A model generated the notes under the pieces. That model had not been told where the DNA came from. It did not search any database and saw only the letters and a list, made by a program, of their open reading frames with translations. A program made the position numbers and the translations under genes. This document shows, piece by piece, positions 7,133 through 14,055 of a stretch of 14,981 nucleotides of DNA. The DNA lies in assembly GCA_041477815.1 (NCBI GenBank), contig JBGOUV010000151.1, positions 1 to 14,981 on the forward strand, read 5' to 3'. This DNA comes from JBGOUV01 sp041477815. Lineage in GTDB: Bacteria; Acidobacteriota; Terriglobia; Bryobacterales; JACQDG01. The stretch's first letter is position 1, and the number at the start of each line of letters is the position of its first letter.

Positions 7133-7742
7133 CACGGGCTATCGGGGCTGCCACCTTCCCGGTCGCAACGTAGTAGTCGAGGATCTGACGAATGGTGTAC
7201 AGAGAATGCGTCGGGTAGCCGCCCGCGGACAGGATCTGGTCGCCCCCCTGCTCGCGGTCCACCACCACCAGGATGCGGGTCACCCGGAGGCCGTCCTTAG
7301 CCAGCTCCTCGATGGCCCACCGCTTCGACCGCCCGGACGCCATCACGTCATCAATGAGCGTGATCTCCCGGCCGGGCTGGTGGGTCCCCATGAACGCGCT
7401 CAACCCGGAATGACCTCCCGGGTACGCCGCCGGCCGCTTGCGCAGTTGCGCGTAAAGCAGGGGCTGCGCGGTCCCCAGCCCGGCCAGGGCCGCCGCCAGA
7501 GCCAGCGGGGTGGCCGTGTCCGGGATCCCAATAACCTGCTGCGGCGCCGCCCCCGCGCCTACAATCTCCGCGATCTTCCGATGCAACGCCTGTCCCAACC
7601 CTCGCAATAGCGCCACATCTTCGTAGAGGCGATGCCGCAGGTCGATGAAGACCGGCGTCGCCAGCCCGTACTCCTCCCGCACCTGACTGCCCAACAGGAT
7701 CAACCCCGCCCGCCAGATCGCCTCCAGCAACTCGTCCGTCAA
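7095..7742 (-). CDS. pyrE: Orotate phosphoribosyltransferase-like protein
   Basis: A 215-residue type I phosphoribosyltransferase, the usual PyrE length. It would join orotate and PRPP to give orotidine 5'-phosphate in pyrimidine synthesis. The PRPP-binding loop is ITLIDDVMASGRSKRWAIEE (127-146), preceded by hydrophobic residues and containing the Asp pair 131-132. VDREQGG (161-167) is a hallmark of orotate enzymes, and IGIPDTATPLA (71-81) matches the family's substrate loop position. The flexible catalytic loop, however, reads LRKRPAAYPGGHSG (100-113) where standard PyrE has RKxxKxHG, so two of the usual residues are replaced. It is probably a divergent PyrE, but a related purine or other phosphoribosyltransferase is possible. 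The start is TTG 7742, with GGGAG about 8 bases upstream, 12 bases after the acyl-CoA synthetase stop. Confidence 0.75.
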   Translation of the reverse strand: MTDELLEAIWRAGLILLGSQVREEYGLATPVFIDLRHRLYEDVALLRGLGQALHRKIAEIVGAGAAPQQVIGIPDTATPLALAAALAGLGTAQPLLYAQLRKRPAAYPGGHSGLSAFMGTHQPGREITLIDDVMASGRSKRWAIEELAKDGLRVTRILVVVDREQGGDQILSAGGYPTHSLYTIRQILDYYVATGKVAAPIARDALDYLRAKQFR

Positions 7743-7754
7743 GCCCCTGACTCC

Positions 7755-9335
7755 CTAGCCCTGCACCTGCCTGGTCATCCCGGCCCAATACGGCTCGCGC
7801 AAGGCGCGTTTGAAGATCTTGCCGGTCGATCCCTTGGGCAGAGTTTCCAGAAACTCGAACGACTTGGGCACCTTGAACCCCGCCAGGCGCTGCCGCACGT
7901 AGTCCCGCAACTCGTCTGCGGTGACCTGGGCCCCGGGCTTGGTGCTGCAGAACGCCTTGGGAACCTCGCCCCAGCGCTCATCCGGCACCCCCACCACCGC
8001 CGCCTCGTACACCGCCGGATGCGACACCAGCACCTTCTCGATCTCGATCGACGAAATGTTCTCGCCGCCCGAGATGATGATGTCCTTCTTGCGGTCGACG
8101 ATCAGGAAGTAGCGGTCTTGGTCCCACACGGCCATATCGCCCGTCCGGAGCCACCCGTCCATCATGACGTCGCGCGTGGCCTGGGGCTCGTTCCAGTAGC
8201 CGTCCATGACCATATCGCCCCGGGCCACGATCTCGCCGATGGCGCTGCCATCCTGCGGCACGTCGTGCCCGTGATCGTCCACCACCCGCACCTCCGCCCC
8301 GGGGATGGCATACCCGGTGGAAGCCTGCCGCTCGATCCGCTCCTCCTCCGATATCCCTTCCAAGGTACTCTTCACGCGCGCCGCGCAGAGGACCGGGCAA
8401 GTCTCCGTCAGCCCGTAGCCCACGTACGCCGGACACCCCAGCGCCTGCTCCACCGCTTCGACCAGCGCCCGGGAGCTGGCCGCGCCGCCCAGGAACACGT
8501 TTTCCAGACTGGACAGATCGTACTTCTCGATCCCCGGCGTATTTACCAGCGCGGTGGCCATGGTGGGGACCATGGAGAACGCCGTCACCCGCTCCTTCTG
8601 GATCGTCTCCAGCACCCACGCCGGATCGAATCGCTTGGCCATCACGTGCCGGCCGCCGGTAAAGGTGACGGTGTGGGCCCGTCCCCATCCATTGGCGTGG
8701 AAGAGCGGGATGGTGTGCATTTCCACGGCCTGGTCGCCGACGCCGAGCGAAATGATCACGTAGAGAGCATGCAGGTACAGGGTCCGGTGGCTCAGCATGA
8801 CGCCTTTGGGCCGGCCGGTGGACCCGCTGGTGTAAAACAGCTCGGCCACGGCGTTCTCATCGAAGCGGGTCCAGTCGGCGGGGGCCGGCTCCGCAGCGGC
8901 CAGCAACTCGTCATAGCACGGCCCGGCCGGGCAGGGCTCCAGCGGCGCCCACCATTCGACGCCTTTCACGGTCTGCCGCAACTGCTCCACCAGCGGCAGA
9001 AACTCCGGCGCAAAGAACACCGCCCGGGTTCCCGAGTGGTCCAGAATCACGCGCTGCTCCTCCGGCGCCAGCCGCACGTTCAAGGGCAGCAGAATGGCTC
9101 CCGCCTGCGGTACCCCGTAGTACGCCTCAATCAGCCGGTGACAGTTGAAGCTCAGAAACGCTACCCGGTCGCCCGGCTGGATGCCCTTCGCCCGCAGCGC
9201 CCCGGTCAGCCGGTGCACCCGCTCGGCAAACTCCAGATAGGTGAGCCGCCGGTCGCCGCAAACCACACCAATCTTGCGCCCGTATTCGGAGGCCGCGCGA
9301 TGCAGGAACCGCAAAGGAGTCAAGGGCAGCAACAT
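7755..9335 (-). CDS. AMP-forming acyl-CoA synthetase (fatty-acid-CoA ligase type)
   Basis: A 526-residue member of the ANL (acyl/aryl-CoA synthetase) superfamily, full length. It adenylates a carboxylic acid with ATP and then forms the CoA thioester. Core motifs are YTSGSTGRPKG (168-178, phosphate-binding), YGLTET (307-312), GWLRTGD (394-400), DRKKDIIISGGENI (414-427, hinge) and the adenylation Lys506 in KGSTGKIFKR (501-510). The acid is not certain; the overall pattern resembles medium- or long-chain fatty acyl-CoA ligases of beta-oxidation clusters. I start it at ATG 9335 because the upstream extension has no family similarity. The ATG is 7 bases after a TACAAT, so the message may be leaderless. 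It is the first gene of a tight run with the phosphoribosyltransferase and glycosyltransferase. Confidence 0.93.
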   Translation of the reverse strand: MLLPLTPLRFLHRAASEYGRKIGVVCGDRRLTYLEFAERVHRLTGALRAKGIQPGDRVAFLSFNCHRLIEAYYGVPQAGAILLPLNVRLAPEEQRVILDHSGTRAVFFAPEFLPLVEQLRQTVKGVEWWAPLEPCPAGPCYDELLAAAEPAPADWTRFDENAVAELFYTSGSTGRPKGVMLSHRTLYLHALYVIISLGVGDQAVEMHTIPLFHANGWGRAHTVTFTGGRHVMAKRFDPAWVLETIQKERVTAFSMVPTMATALVNTPGIEKYDLSSLENVFLGGAASSRALVEAVEQALGCPAYVGYGLTETCPVLCAARVKSTLEGISEEERIERQASTGYAIPGAEVRVVDDHGHDVPQDGSAIGEIVARGDMVMDGYWNEPQATRDVMMDGWLRTGDMAVWDQDRYFLIVDRKKDIIISGGENISSIEIEKVLVSHPAVYEAAVVGVPDERWGEVPKAFCSTKPGAQVTADELRDYVRQRLAGFKVPKSFEFLETLPKGSTGKIFKRALREPYWAGMTRQVQG

Positions 9336-9342
9336 GAGGGTG

Positions 9343-9372
9343 ATTGTACAACAGGACAGGCTCCGGACTGAA
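9343..9372 (-). promoter_or_regulatory. Candidate leaderless promoter of the acyl-CoA synthetase gene
   Basis: On the minus strand TACAAT ends 7 bases before ATG 9335, with a weak -35 TTCAGT 18 bases further upstream. No Shine-Dalgarno is placed between them, which is the layout expected of a leaderless message. Confidence 0.4.
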
Positions 9373-9460
9373 CAGTCGTAGGCCGGCAGTTCCCGCGCGT
9401 GATAAGGCAATTTCCCCGATCCCCTAGGGAAGAATTGGCTTATCGATACCCTCACCGTAC

Positions 9461-9469
9461 TGGTAATCT
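9461..9469 (+). promoter_or_regulatory. Candidate extended -10 (TGGTAATCT) of the sugar-dehydrogenase-like gene
   Basis: TGGTAATCT at 9461-9469 has the TGn extension plus a -10-like TAATCT, 35 bases before ATG 9505. No good -35 is seen. GGTAATCT also occurs before the secreted LolA-like gene at 13182-13189. Confidence 0.35.
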
Positions 9470-9477
9470 AGAAGCAG

Positions 9478-9495
9478 GCAAGCAGGCCGGCTTGC
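9478..9495 (+). promoter_or_regulatory. Hairpin in the short 5' leader of the sugar-dehydrogenase-like gene
   Basis: GCAAGC (9478-9483) and GCTTGC (9490-9495) form a 6-base-pair stem with a 6-base loop. It lies within the predicted leader, 9 bases before ATG 9505. It occupies the place of a ribosome binding site, and no clear Shine-Dalgarno is otherwise seen. Confidence 0.4.
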
Positions 9496-9504
9496 AGAAT
9501 TGTA

Positions 9505-11817
9505 ATGCGCCCCTCCCTCGCAGGCTTCCTCTTGGCATGCAGCGCCACGCTCTCGGCCGCTACGCTCCCCAGCGGATTTTCCGAATCGCTGGTCGCCTCC
9601 GGACTCCCTTCTCCGACGGCGATGGCCTTCTCCCCCGACGGCCGGCTGTTCGTGTGCCAGCAGACCGGCAGCCTGCGGGTGATTAAGAACGGTTCCCTGT
9701 TGGCGACGCCCTTTGTGACTCTTACCGTCGACTCCGCGGGCGAGCGCGGACTGCTAGGCGTAACCTTCCATCCGGACTTCGTTTCCAATCCCTATGTCTA
9801 TGTGTACTACACTGTAACCTCCTCGCCCCGCCACAACCGCGTCAGCCGTTTCTTCGCCAGCGGGGACGTGGCCCTGGCCGGCAGCGAGACGGTCATTCTG
9901 GAGCTCAACGACCTGTCGGGCGCCACCAACCACAACGGCGGCGCCCTCCACTTCGGCGCCGACGGCAAGCTCTACATCGCCGCCGGCGAGAACGCCGACT
10001 CGGCCAACTCCCAGACCCTGGCCAACCTGCTGGGCAAGATCCTCCGGCTCAACCCGGACGGCACCATCCCGCTCGATAACCCGTTCTACAACACCGCCTC
10101 CGGCGGGAACCGCGCCATCTGGGCCCTCGGCCTCCGCAACCCCTTCACCTTCGATTTCCAACCCGGCGCCGGGCGGATGTTCATCAACGACGTCGGCCAG
10201 AGTTCCTGGGAGGAGATCAACGACGGCGTCGCCGGCTCCAACTACGGCTGGCCGGCGACCGAGGGCTACACCTCCACCCCCGGCTATCGCAGCCCCCTCC
10301 ACGCCTACGGCCACGACTCCGGCTGCGCCATCACCGGCGGCACGTTCTACAACCCCACCACCCCGCAGTTTCCCTCCGCGTACACCGGCAAGTACTTTTT
10401 CTCCGACTTCTGCAGCGGCTGGATCCGCCAATACGACCCCGCTTCCAACACGGCCACCGGGTTCGCCACCGGCATCTCCAGTCCCGTCGACCTCAAGGTC
10501 GGCCCCGATGGTAATTTATACTACCTGGCCCGCGGCGCCGGAGCCGTTTACCGCATTTTCTCCGCCAGCCAGGCGCCTCGAATCACTACCCATCCCGCCA
10601 GCCAGACCGTTCCCGTCGGCCAGCCCGCCACCTTCAGCGTTACCGCTTCGGGATCCTCACCGCTCAGCTATCAGTGGCAGCGCAACGGCTCCGACCTCCC
10701 CGGCGCCACCGCCGCCAGCTACACCCTGGCCTCCCCCACCCTGGTCGACAGCGGCGCCCAGTTCCGCTGCGCGGTCACCAATCCCTATGGCAGCGCCACC
10801 AGCAACAGCGCCACCTTGACCGTCACCACCAACACCCCGCCCACCGCCACCATCGTGACCCCCGCCGCCGGCACGCTGTACACTGCCGGCCAGCCTGTCG
10901 CCTACTCCGGCACAGGCGTCGATGCACAGGACGGGAACCTCGGCGCCGCCGCCTTTACCTGGCTCGTCGACTTCCACCACGACACCCACACGCATCCCGC
11001 CGTGCAGCCCTACAGCGGCCCTACCGGCGGCTCCTTCACCCCGCCCACCGTCGGCGAAACGTCCGCCAACGTCTGGTACCGTATCCACCTGACGGTCCGG
11101 GATGCGGGCGGCCTCACCGCTTCCACGTACCGCGACGTGCTCCCCCGCAAGGCCACCATTCGCCTCGCCTCCAGCCCCACCGGCCTGCGGCTTACCCTGG
11201 AGGGTCAGCCCGTGACCGCGCCCTATGCGGTCCAGAGCCTGACCGGCATGATCCGCACCCTGGGCGCCGTCTCACCCCAGACCCTGAACGGCGTCACCTA
11301 CGAGTTCGTCTCCTGGTCCGACCGCGGCGCGGCCACCCACAACATCTTTAGTCCCGCTTCCGATACTATCTATGCCGCCGCCTTCCGCGCCCTCACCACC
11401 GGTCTGGCCGCTACCTACTTCAACAACAAGGACCTGACCGGAACCTCCGTTAGCCGCATCGATTCCACGGTCAACTTCAGTTTCGGAATCGCCGCTCCCG
11501 CCCCCGGCATCGGTCCCGACACTTACAGCGTCCGCTGGACCGGCTTTATCCAGCCCTACTCCGGCCAGACCTACACCTTCTACACCCAAAGCAACGACGG
11601 CGTCCGCCTGTGGGTGGACGGCCGGCTGCTCATCAACAACTGGACCGACCATAGCTTCACCGAGAACAGCGGCCAGGTTACGCTGGAAGCGAGCCGCAGG
11701 TACTCGATCCGGCTCGAGTACTACAACAACACCGGCAACGGAACCATCAAACTGCTTTGGAGCAGCCCGGCCTTTCCCAAACAGATCATCTCCACCAGCC
11801 GGCTCGCGCCGCAGTAG
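9505..11817 (+). CDS. Secreted glucose/sorbosone-dehydrogenase-like beta-propeller protein with Ig-like and PA14 domains
   Basis: A 770-residue exported protein with a signal peptide (cleavage probably near ATLSAA, residue 18-19). Residues about 22-353 form the six-bladed PQQ sugar-dehydrogenase fold: GERGLLGVTFHPDF (79-92), NHNGGALHFGADGKLYIAAG (142-161) with the active-site-type His143, ALGLRNPFTFDFQPG (207-221) and INDVGQSSWEEIN (227-239). An Ig-like domain follows at about 357-441 (PLSYQWQRNGSDLPGA, then DSGAQFRCAVTNPYGSATS). Next come a PKD-like region (446-545) and a small beta domain with FVSWSDRGAATHNI (601-614). The C-terminus is a PA14 domain (about 632-766; SNDGVRLWVDGRLLINNW). It is likely a PQQ-dependent oxidoreductase of sugars or polyols outside the cytoplasm, with the other domains binding carbohydrate or matrix. 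Cofactor and substrate are inferred from the family. Confidence 0.9.
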   Translation: MRPSLAGFLLACSATLSAATLPSGFSESLVASGLPSPTAMAFSPDGRLFVCQQTGSLRVIKNGSLLATPFVTLTVDSAGERGLLGVTFHPDFVSNPYVYVYYTVTSSPRHNRVSRFFASGDVALAGSETVILELNDLSGATNHNGGALHFGADGKLYIAAGENADSANSQTLANLLGKILRLNPDGTIPLDNPFYNTASGGNRAIWALGLRNPFTFDFQPGAGRMFINDVGQSSWEEINDGVAGSNYGWPATEGYTSTPGYRSPLHAYGHDSGCAITGGTFYNPTTPQFPSAYTGKYFFSDFCSGWIRQYDPASNTATGFATGISSPVDLKVGPDGNLYYLARGAGAVYRIFSASQAPRITTHPASQTVPVGQPATFSVTASGSSPLSYQWQRNGSDLPGATAASYTLASPTLVDSGAQFRCAVTNPYGSATSNSATLTVTTNTPPTATIVTPAAGTLYTAGQPVAYSGTGVDAQDGNLGAAAFTWLVDFHHDTHTHPAVQPYSGPTGGSFTPPTVGETSANVWYRIHLTVRDAGGLTASTYRDVLPRKATIRLASSPTGLRLTLEGQPVTAPYAVQSLTGMIRTLGAVSPQTLNGVTYEFVSWSDRGAATHNIFSPASDTIYAAAFRALTTGLAATYFNNKDLTGTSVSRIDSTVNFSFGIAAPAPGIGPDTYSVRWTGFIQPYSGQTYTFYTQSNDGVRLWVDGRLLINNWTDHSFTENSGQVTLEASRRYSIRLEYYNNTGNGTIKLLWSSPAFPKQIISTSRLAPQ

Positions 11818-11824
11818 AAGAAGC

Positions 11825-11852
11825 TGTTAGCCGTTAGCTATTAGCCGTTAGC
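11825..11852. repeat. Tandem 7-base repeat, four units of NNTTAGC
   Basis: TGTTAGC, CGTTAGC, TATTAGC and CGTTAGC follow each other without gaps at 11825-11852, 8 bases after the end of the 770-residue gene and before the convergent HD-domain gene. Its role is unknown. Confidence 0.75.
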
Positions 11853-11893
11853 AACCTGGATCGGCGCCCCGGTGCGACCCTGGTGGTTGCTAA
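11848..11893. terminator. Perfect 9-base inverted repeat between convergent genes, possible bidirectional terminator
   Basis: TTAGCAACC (11848-11856) and GGTTGCTAA (11885-11893) are exact complements across 28 bases. The left arm uses the last unit of the TTAGC repeat. The right arm overlaps the TAG stop of the HD-domain gene. There is no T-tract, so terminator action is uncertain. Confidence 0.4.
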
Positions 11894-12450
11894 GACCCCG
11901 CCAAGCCCAACTCCGCGGCTCGCGCGCGCATTGCTGCGATGCAGAAGAGGATATGCTCCTCGAGGTCCACGCCCAGTTCCGCCGCGCCGTTCACAATATC
12001 CTCCCGGCTGACCGACCGGGCGAACCCCTTGTCTTTCATTTTCTTCCGCACCGACGGCGTCTCCACTTCGGCCAGACTCTTGCCCGGCTTCACCAAGGCC
12101 ACGGCCGTGAGGAACCCCGCCAGCTCGTCGCAGGCGAACAGGGTCTTCTCCAACCGCGACACGCGCGGCACACCGCTGTAATTCGCATGCGACAGGATCG
12201 CCCGCCGGATCTCCTCGCTGACCCCCAGGCCGGCTAGTATCTCGGAACCCTTCAGGGGGTGGTCCGGAGCCTGGGGATGGATCTCGTAATCGAAGTCGTG
12301 GAGCAGCGCGGTCACCGTCCAGAGCTCTTCGTCCTCTCCGAACCTTCGCGCGTACGCCGCTACACAAGCCTCCACGGCCAGAGCGTGCTTCCGCAGACTC
12401 TCCGATTTCGTATATTCGTGCAGGATCTCCAGGGCGCGTGGGCGGGTCAT
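11890..12450 (-). CDS. HD-domain metal-dependent phosphohydrolase
   Basis: A 186-residue cytoplasmic protein of the HD superfamily. The metal ligands are visible as His22 (RKHALAVE), His51-Asp52 (LLHDFDYEIHP) and Asp108 (ACDELAGF), with a further His88 in ILSHAN between them. The family hydrolyses phosphomonoesters or nucleotides such as dNTPs and cyclic nucleotides. The substrate here is not evident, and no GYP motif of cyclic-di-GMP phosphodiesterases is present. Small stand-alone relatives of this length are widespread in bacteria, usually annotated only as HD or HDIG proteins. ATG 12450 has GGGGGA immediately upstream, a rather close ribosome binding site. The gene is convergent with the sugar-dehydrogenase-like gene and divergent from the membrane protein at 12695. 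Confidence 0.85.
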   Translation of the reverse strand: MTRPRALEILHEYTKSESLRKHALAVEACVAAYARRFGEDEELWTVTALLHDFDYEIHPQAPDHPLKGSEILAGLGVSEEIRRAILSHANYSGVPRVSRLEKTLFACDELAGFLTAVALVKPGKSLAEVETPSVRKKMKDKGFARSVSREDIVNGAAELGVDLEEHILFCIAAMRARAAELGLAGS

Positions 12451-12694
12451 GATCCCCCTATTCTATTCAATCTTCTTATTCTTCCACTAATCTACTACTC
12501 CTTCGGCCCCAGGGTAATACCTTAATAAAACTAATGAGAAGTATAGTACTAACTATAGTATTTTCATGGGCTTAGGGCTGGCGACTGAAATCTTAAGTGA
12601 TTGAAAAAAAACTACTTGCTCGTGTCTCTCGTCTATGATATCCTGGTGTTGGTTTTAGAAGTTCTAGAAGATTTCTGCAAACTATTAGGATGCA
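12451..12694. other. AT-rich divergent spacer with direct repeat
   Basis: This 244-base spacer is clearly richer in A and T than anything around it. It contains an exact direct repeat TATAGTA (12542-12548 and 12554-12560), a run of eight A at 12604-12611 and the palindrome TTCTAGAA at 12662-12669. It must hold the promoters of both flanking genes. No coding frame is supported. Confidence 0.6.
12634..12690 (+). promoter_or_regulatory. Candidate -10 (TATGAT) and ribosome binding site (AGGA) of the 153-residue gene
   Basis: TATGAT at 12634-12639 is a good -10 match without a good -35 at normal spacing. AGGA at 12687-12690 is 4 bases before ATG 12695. The leader would be about 50 bases. Confidence 0.35.
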
Positions 12695-13156
12695 ATGACG
12701 GTTACCGTTCTCATAATCGGCATCTCACTGGTGTTGTTCGTGTATTGGTTCCGGTCCACGGTGATCATCATCCTGCGGAGCCAGACGGCGCTCGAGTACG
12801 CGCAAAAGGTGGCGGTGGCCAACCAACTCAGCTTCGTGGATGTCCGGCAGCAGCTTCACGGGCGAACACCAACGGCAGAGTTGCCGGGCTTGTGTCGCGC
12901 CTTGCAACGCGATTATCGCGTTCTGAAGTACCTGCTGGGCCACGCTGCCACGGTCCCGGCCGGCAGCTATACGGCCGAACAGCGGCTCCTGATGCTGAAC
13001 TTCCGGATGATGAGTGTATGGTTCTCCGCCGTTTGCCGTTTCCGTCCGGAGCATGCCAAGCACGCGCTGCTGGAGATGTCCGGGACCCTGGAGTACTTCG
13101 CCAACGTCATGGGCCGCCGGTTTGCCACTCTGGCAACCGAAACCAGCCCCAGCTAG
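12695..13156 (+). CDS. Small membrane-anchored protein of unknown function
   Basis: A 153-residue protein with one N-terminal hydrophobic helix (VTVLIIGISLVLFVYWF, residues 3-19, continuing into VIIIL), followed by a mostly helical soluble domain. It lacks a cleavage site, so it is probably an inner-membrane protein with the bulk in the cytoplasm (Arg20 follows the hydrophobic segment, which favours that side). Visible features are a Leu/Arg-rich stretch, GLCRALQRDYRVLKYLLGHA, and a Met-rich helix, LLMLNFRMMSVWF. No known motif is recognised. AGGA precedes the ATG. It sits after an AT-rich spacer and 86 bases before the LolA-like gene, without an obvious functional link to its neighbours. It may be lineage-specific. 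Confidence 0.7.
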   Translation: MTVTVLIIGISLVLFVYWFRSTVIIILRSQTALEYAQKVAVANQLSFVDVRQQLHGRTPTAELPGLCRALQRDYRVLKYLLGHAATVPAGSYTAEQRLLMLNFRMMSVWFSAVCRFRPEHAKHALLEMSGTLEYFANVMGRRFATLATETSPS

Positions 13157-13159
13157 GGC

Positions 13160-13189
13160 TTGCCCGCACTCGTCCCCATTCGGTAATCT
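13160..13189 (+). promoter_or_regulatory. Candidate promoter of the LolA-like/amidohydrolase pair
   Basis: TTGCCC (13160-13165) and TAATCT (13184-13189) stand 18 bases apart, 53 bases before ATG 13243. The -35 is a fair match to sigma-70 and the -10 a weak one. GGTAATCT is shared with the region upstream of 9505. Confidence 0.3.
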
Positions 13190-13242
13190 TAGACTGTAAC
13201 CCGTGCCCCGCTGATCGCGTCGGCTAGTTACAGGAGTGGACC

Positions 13243-14055
13243 ATGAAAACGTCGTGGATTGTGGTGTGCGCCGCCCTGGGCGGGGCCGCATGGGCCCAGC
13301 AAGCCCCGCAAGTCGCGCCGGCCGCCAAAGTATCTTTGCCAACGGTGCCGGTGGAGGAGATCATCCAGAAGTTTGCCGCCAAAGAGGCCCAATTCGCCCG
13401 CGCCCGCGAAAACTACACCTACACCCAGACTGTCCGGGTCCAGGAGATCGACGAAGACGGCGCGGCCCGCGGCAAGTACGAGATGGTCTCCGACATCATC
13501 TTCAGCCCGTCGGGCAAGCGCCTGGAGCGCGTGACCCGCGCGCCGATGGCCACGCTGCGACGCATTTCGCTGGACCCGGGGGACGAGCAGGATCTGCGGA
13601 ACATCCAGCCGTTCGTCCTGACCACGGCGGACATCCCTAAGTACCGGGTCTCCTACATCGGCCCGCAGAAGGTGGATGAGCTCGATACCTACGTCTTTGC
13701 CGTCAAGCCCAAGGCCCTGGAGTCGGGTCAGCGCTACTTTGAAGGGCAAGTCTGGGTGGACCAGCAGGACCTCCAGATCGTCAAGAGCTACGGCAAGGGC
13801 GTGGGCGTCCAGAAGAAGGGCAGCGATCACCAGTACCCGCGCTTTGAGACCTACCGCGACCAGATCGACGGCAAGTTCTGGTTCCCGGTCCTCACCCGCG
13901 CCGACGACGTCCTCCACTTCCAGAACGGCGACCAGCGGGTGCGCATGACCGTCAAGTACGAGAACTACAAACAGTTCCGCGCTCTCAGCGACATCCAGTA
14001 CGAGGGTGTGGTGGGCGAGAAGAAAGAGCCGGAGAAGAAAGAACCGAAGAAGTAG
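13243..14055 (+). CDS. Secreted LolA/LolB-like lipoprotein-binding-fold protein
   Basis: A 270-residue exported protein. The ATG has AGGAG 6 bases upstream, and the signal peptide ends AAWA|QQ at residue 18. After a Pro/Ala linker, a helix (VEEIIQKFAAKEAQFARARE) leads into repeated beta strands with the pattern ENYTYTQTVRVQEI, RRISLDPGDEQDL, YVFAVKPKALESGQRYFEGQ, VWVDQQDLQIVKSYGKG and FWFPVLTRADDVLHF. This order and the paired 'VWVDxxDLQIVK' and 'FWFP' blocks resemble outer-membrane lipoprotein-sorting (LolA-fold) proteins common in Acidobacteriota. The C-terminus is a charged tail of Lys, Glu and Pro. It probably binds a lipid or hydrophobic ligand in the periplasm, but the ligand is unknown, and it lacks a lipobox Cys. 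The amidohydrolase gene begins at the very next base after its stop. Confidence 0.75.
   Translation: MKTSWIVVCAALGGAAWAQQAPQVAPAAKVSLPTVPVEEIIQKFAAKEAQFARARENYTYTQTVRVQEIDEDGAARGKYEMVSDIIFSPSGKRLERVTRAPMATLRRISLDPGDEQDLRNIQPFVLTTADIPKYRVSYIGPQKVDELDTYVFAVKPKALESGQRYFEGQVWVDQQDLQIVKSYGKGVGVQKKGSDHQYPRFETYRDQIDGKFWFPVLTRADDVLHFQNGDQRVRMTVKYENYKQFRALSDIQYEGVVGEKKEPEKKEPKK

Noticed and set aside
7632..9371. 579-codon plus-strand frame opposite the acyl-CoA synthetase
   Set aside because: It is opposite a gene with all the ANL-family motifs. Its own translation is His/Arg/Pro-rich and shows none.
9336..9455. 40-codon N-terminal extension of the acyl-CoA synthetase
   Set aside because: It has no similarity to the family N-terminus. 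ATG 9335 begins the usual PLRFLHRAASEYG block, and the extension would cover the likely promoter.
12601..12639. TTGAAA plus TATGAT as one sigma-70 promoter
   Set aside because: The two boxes are 27 bases apart, too far for a normal spacer, so only the -10 is proposed.
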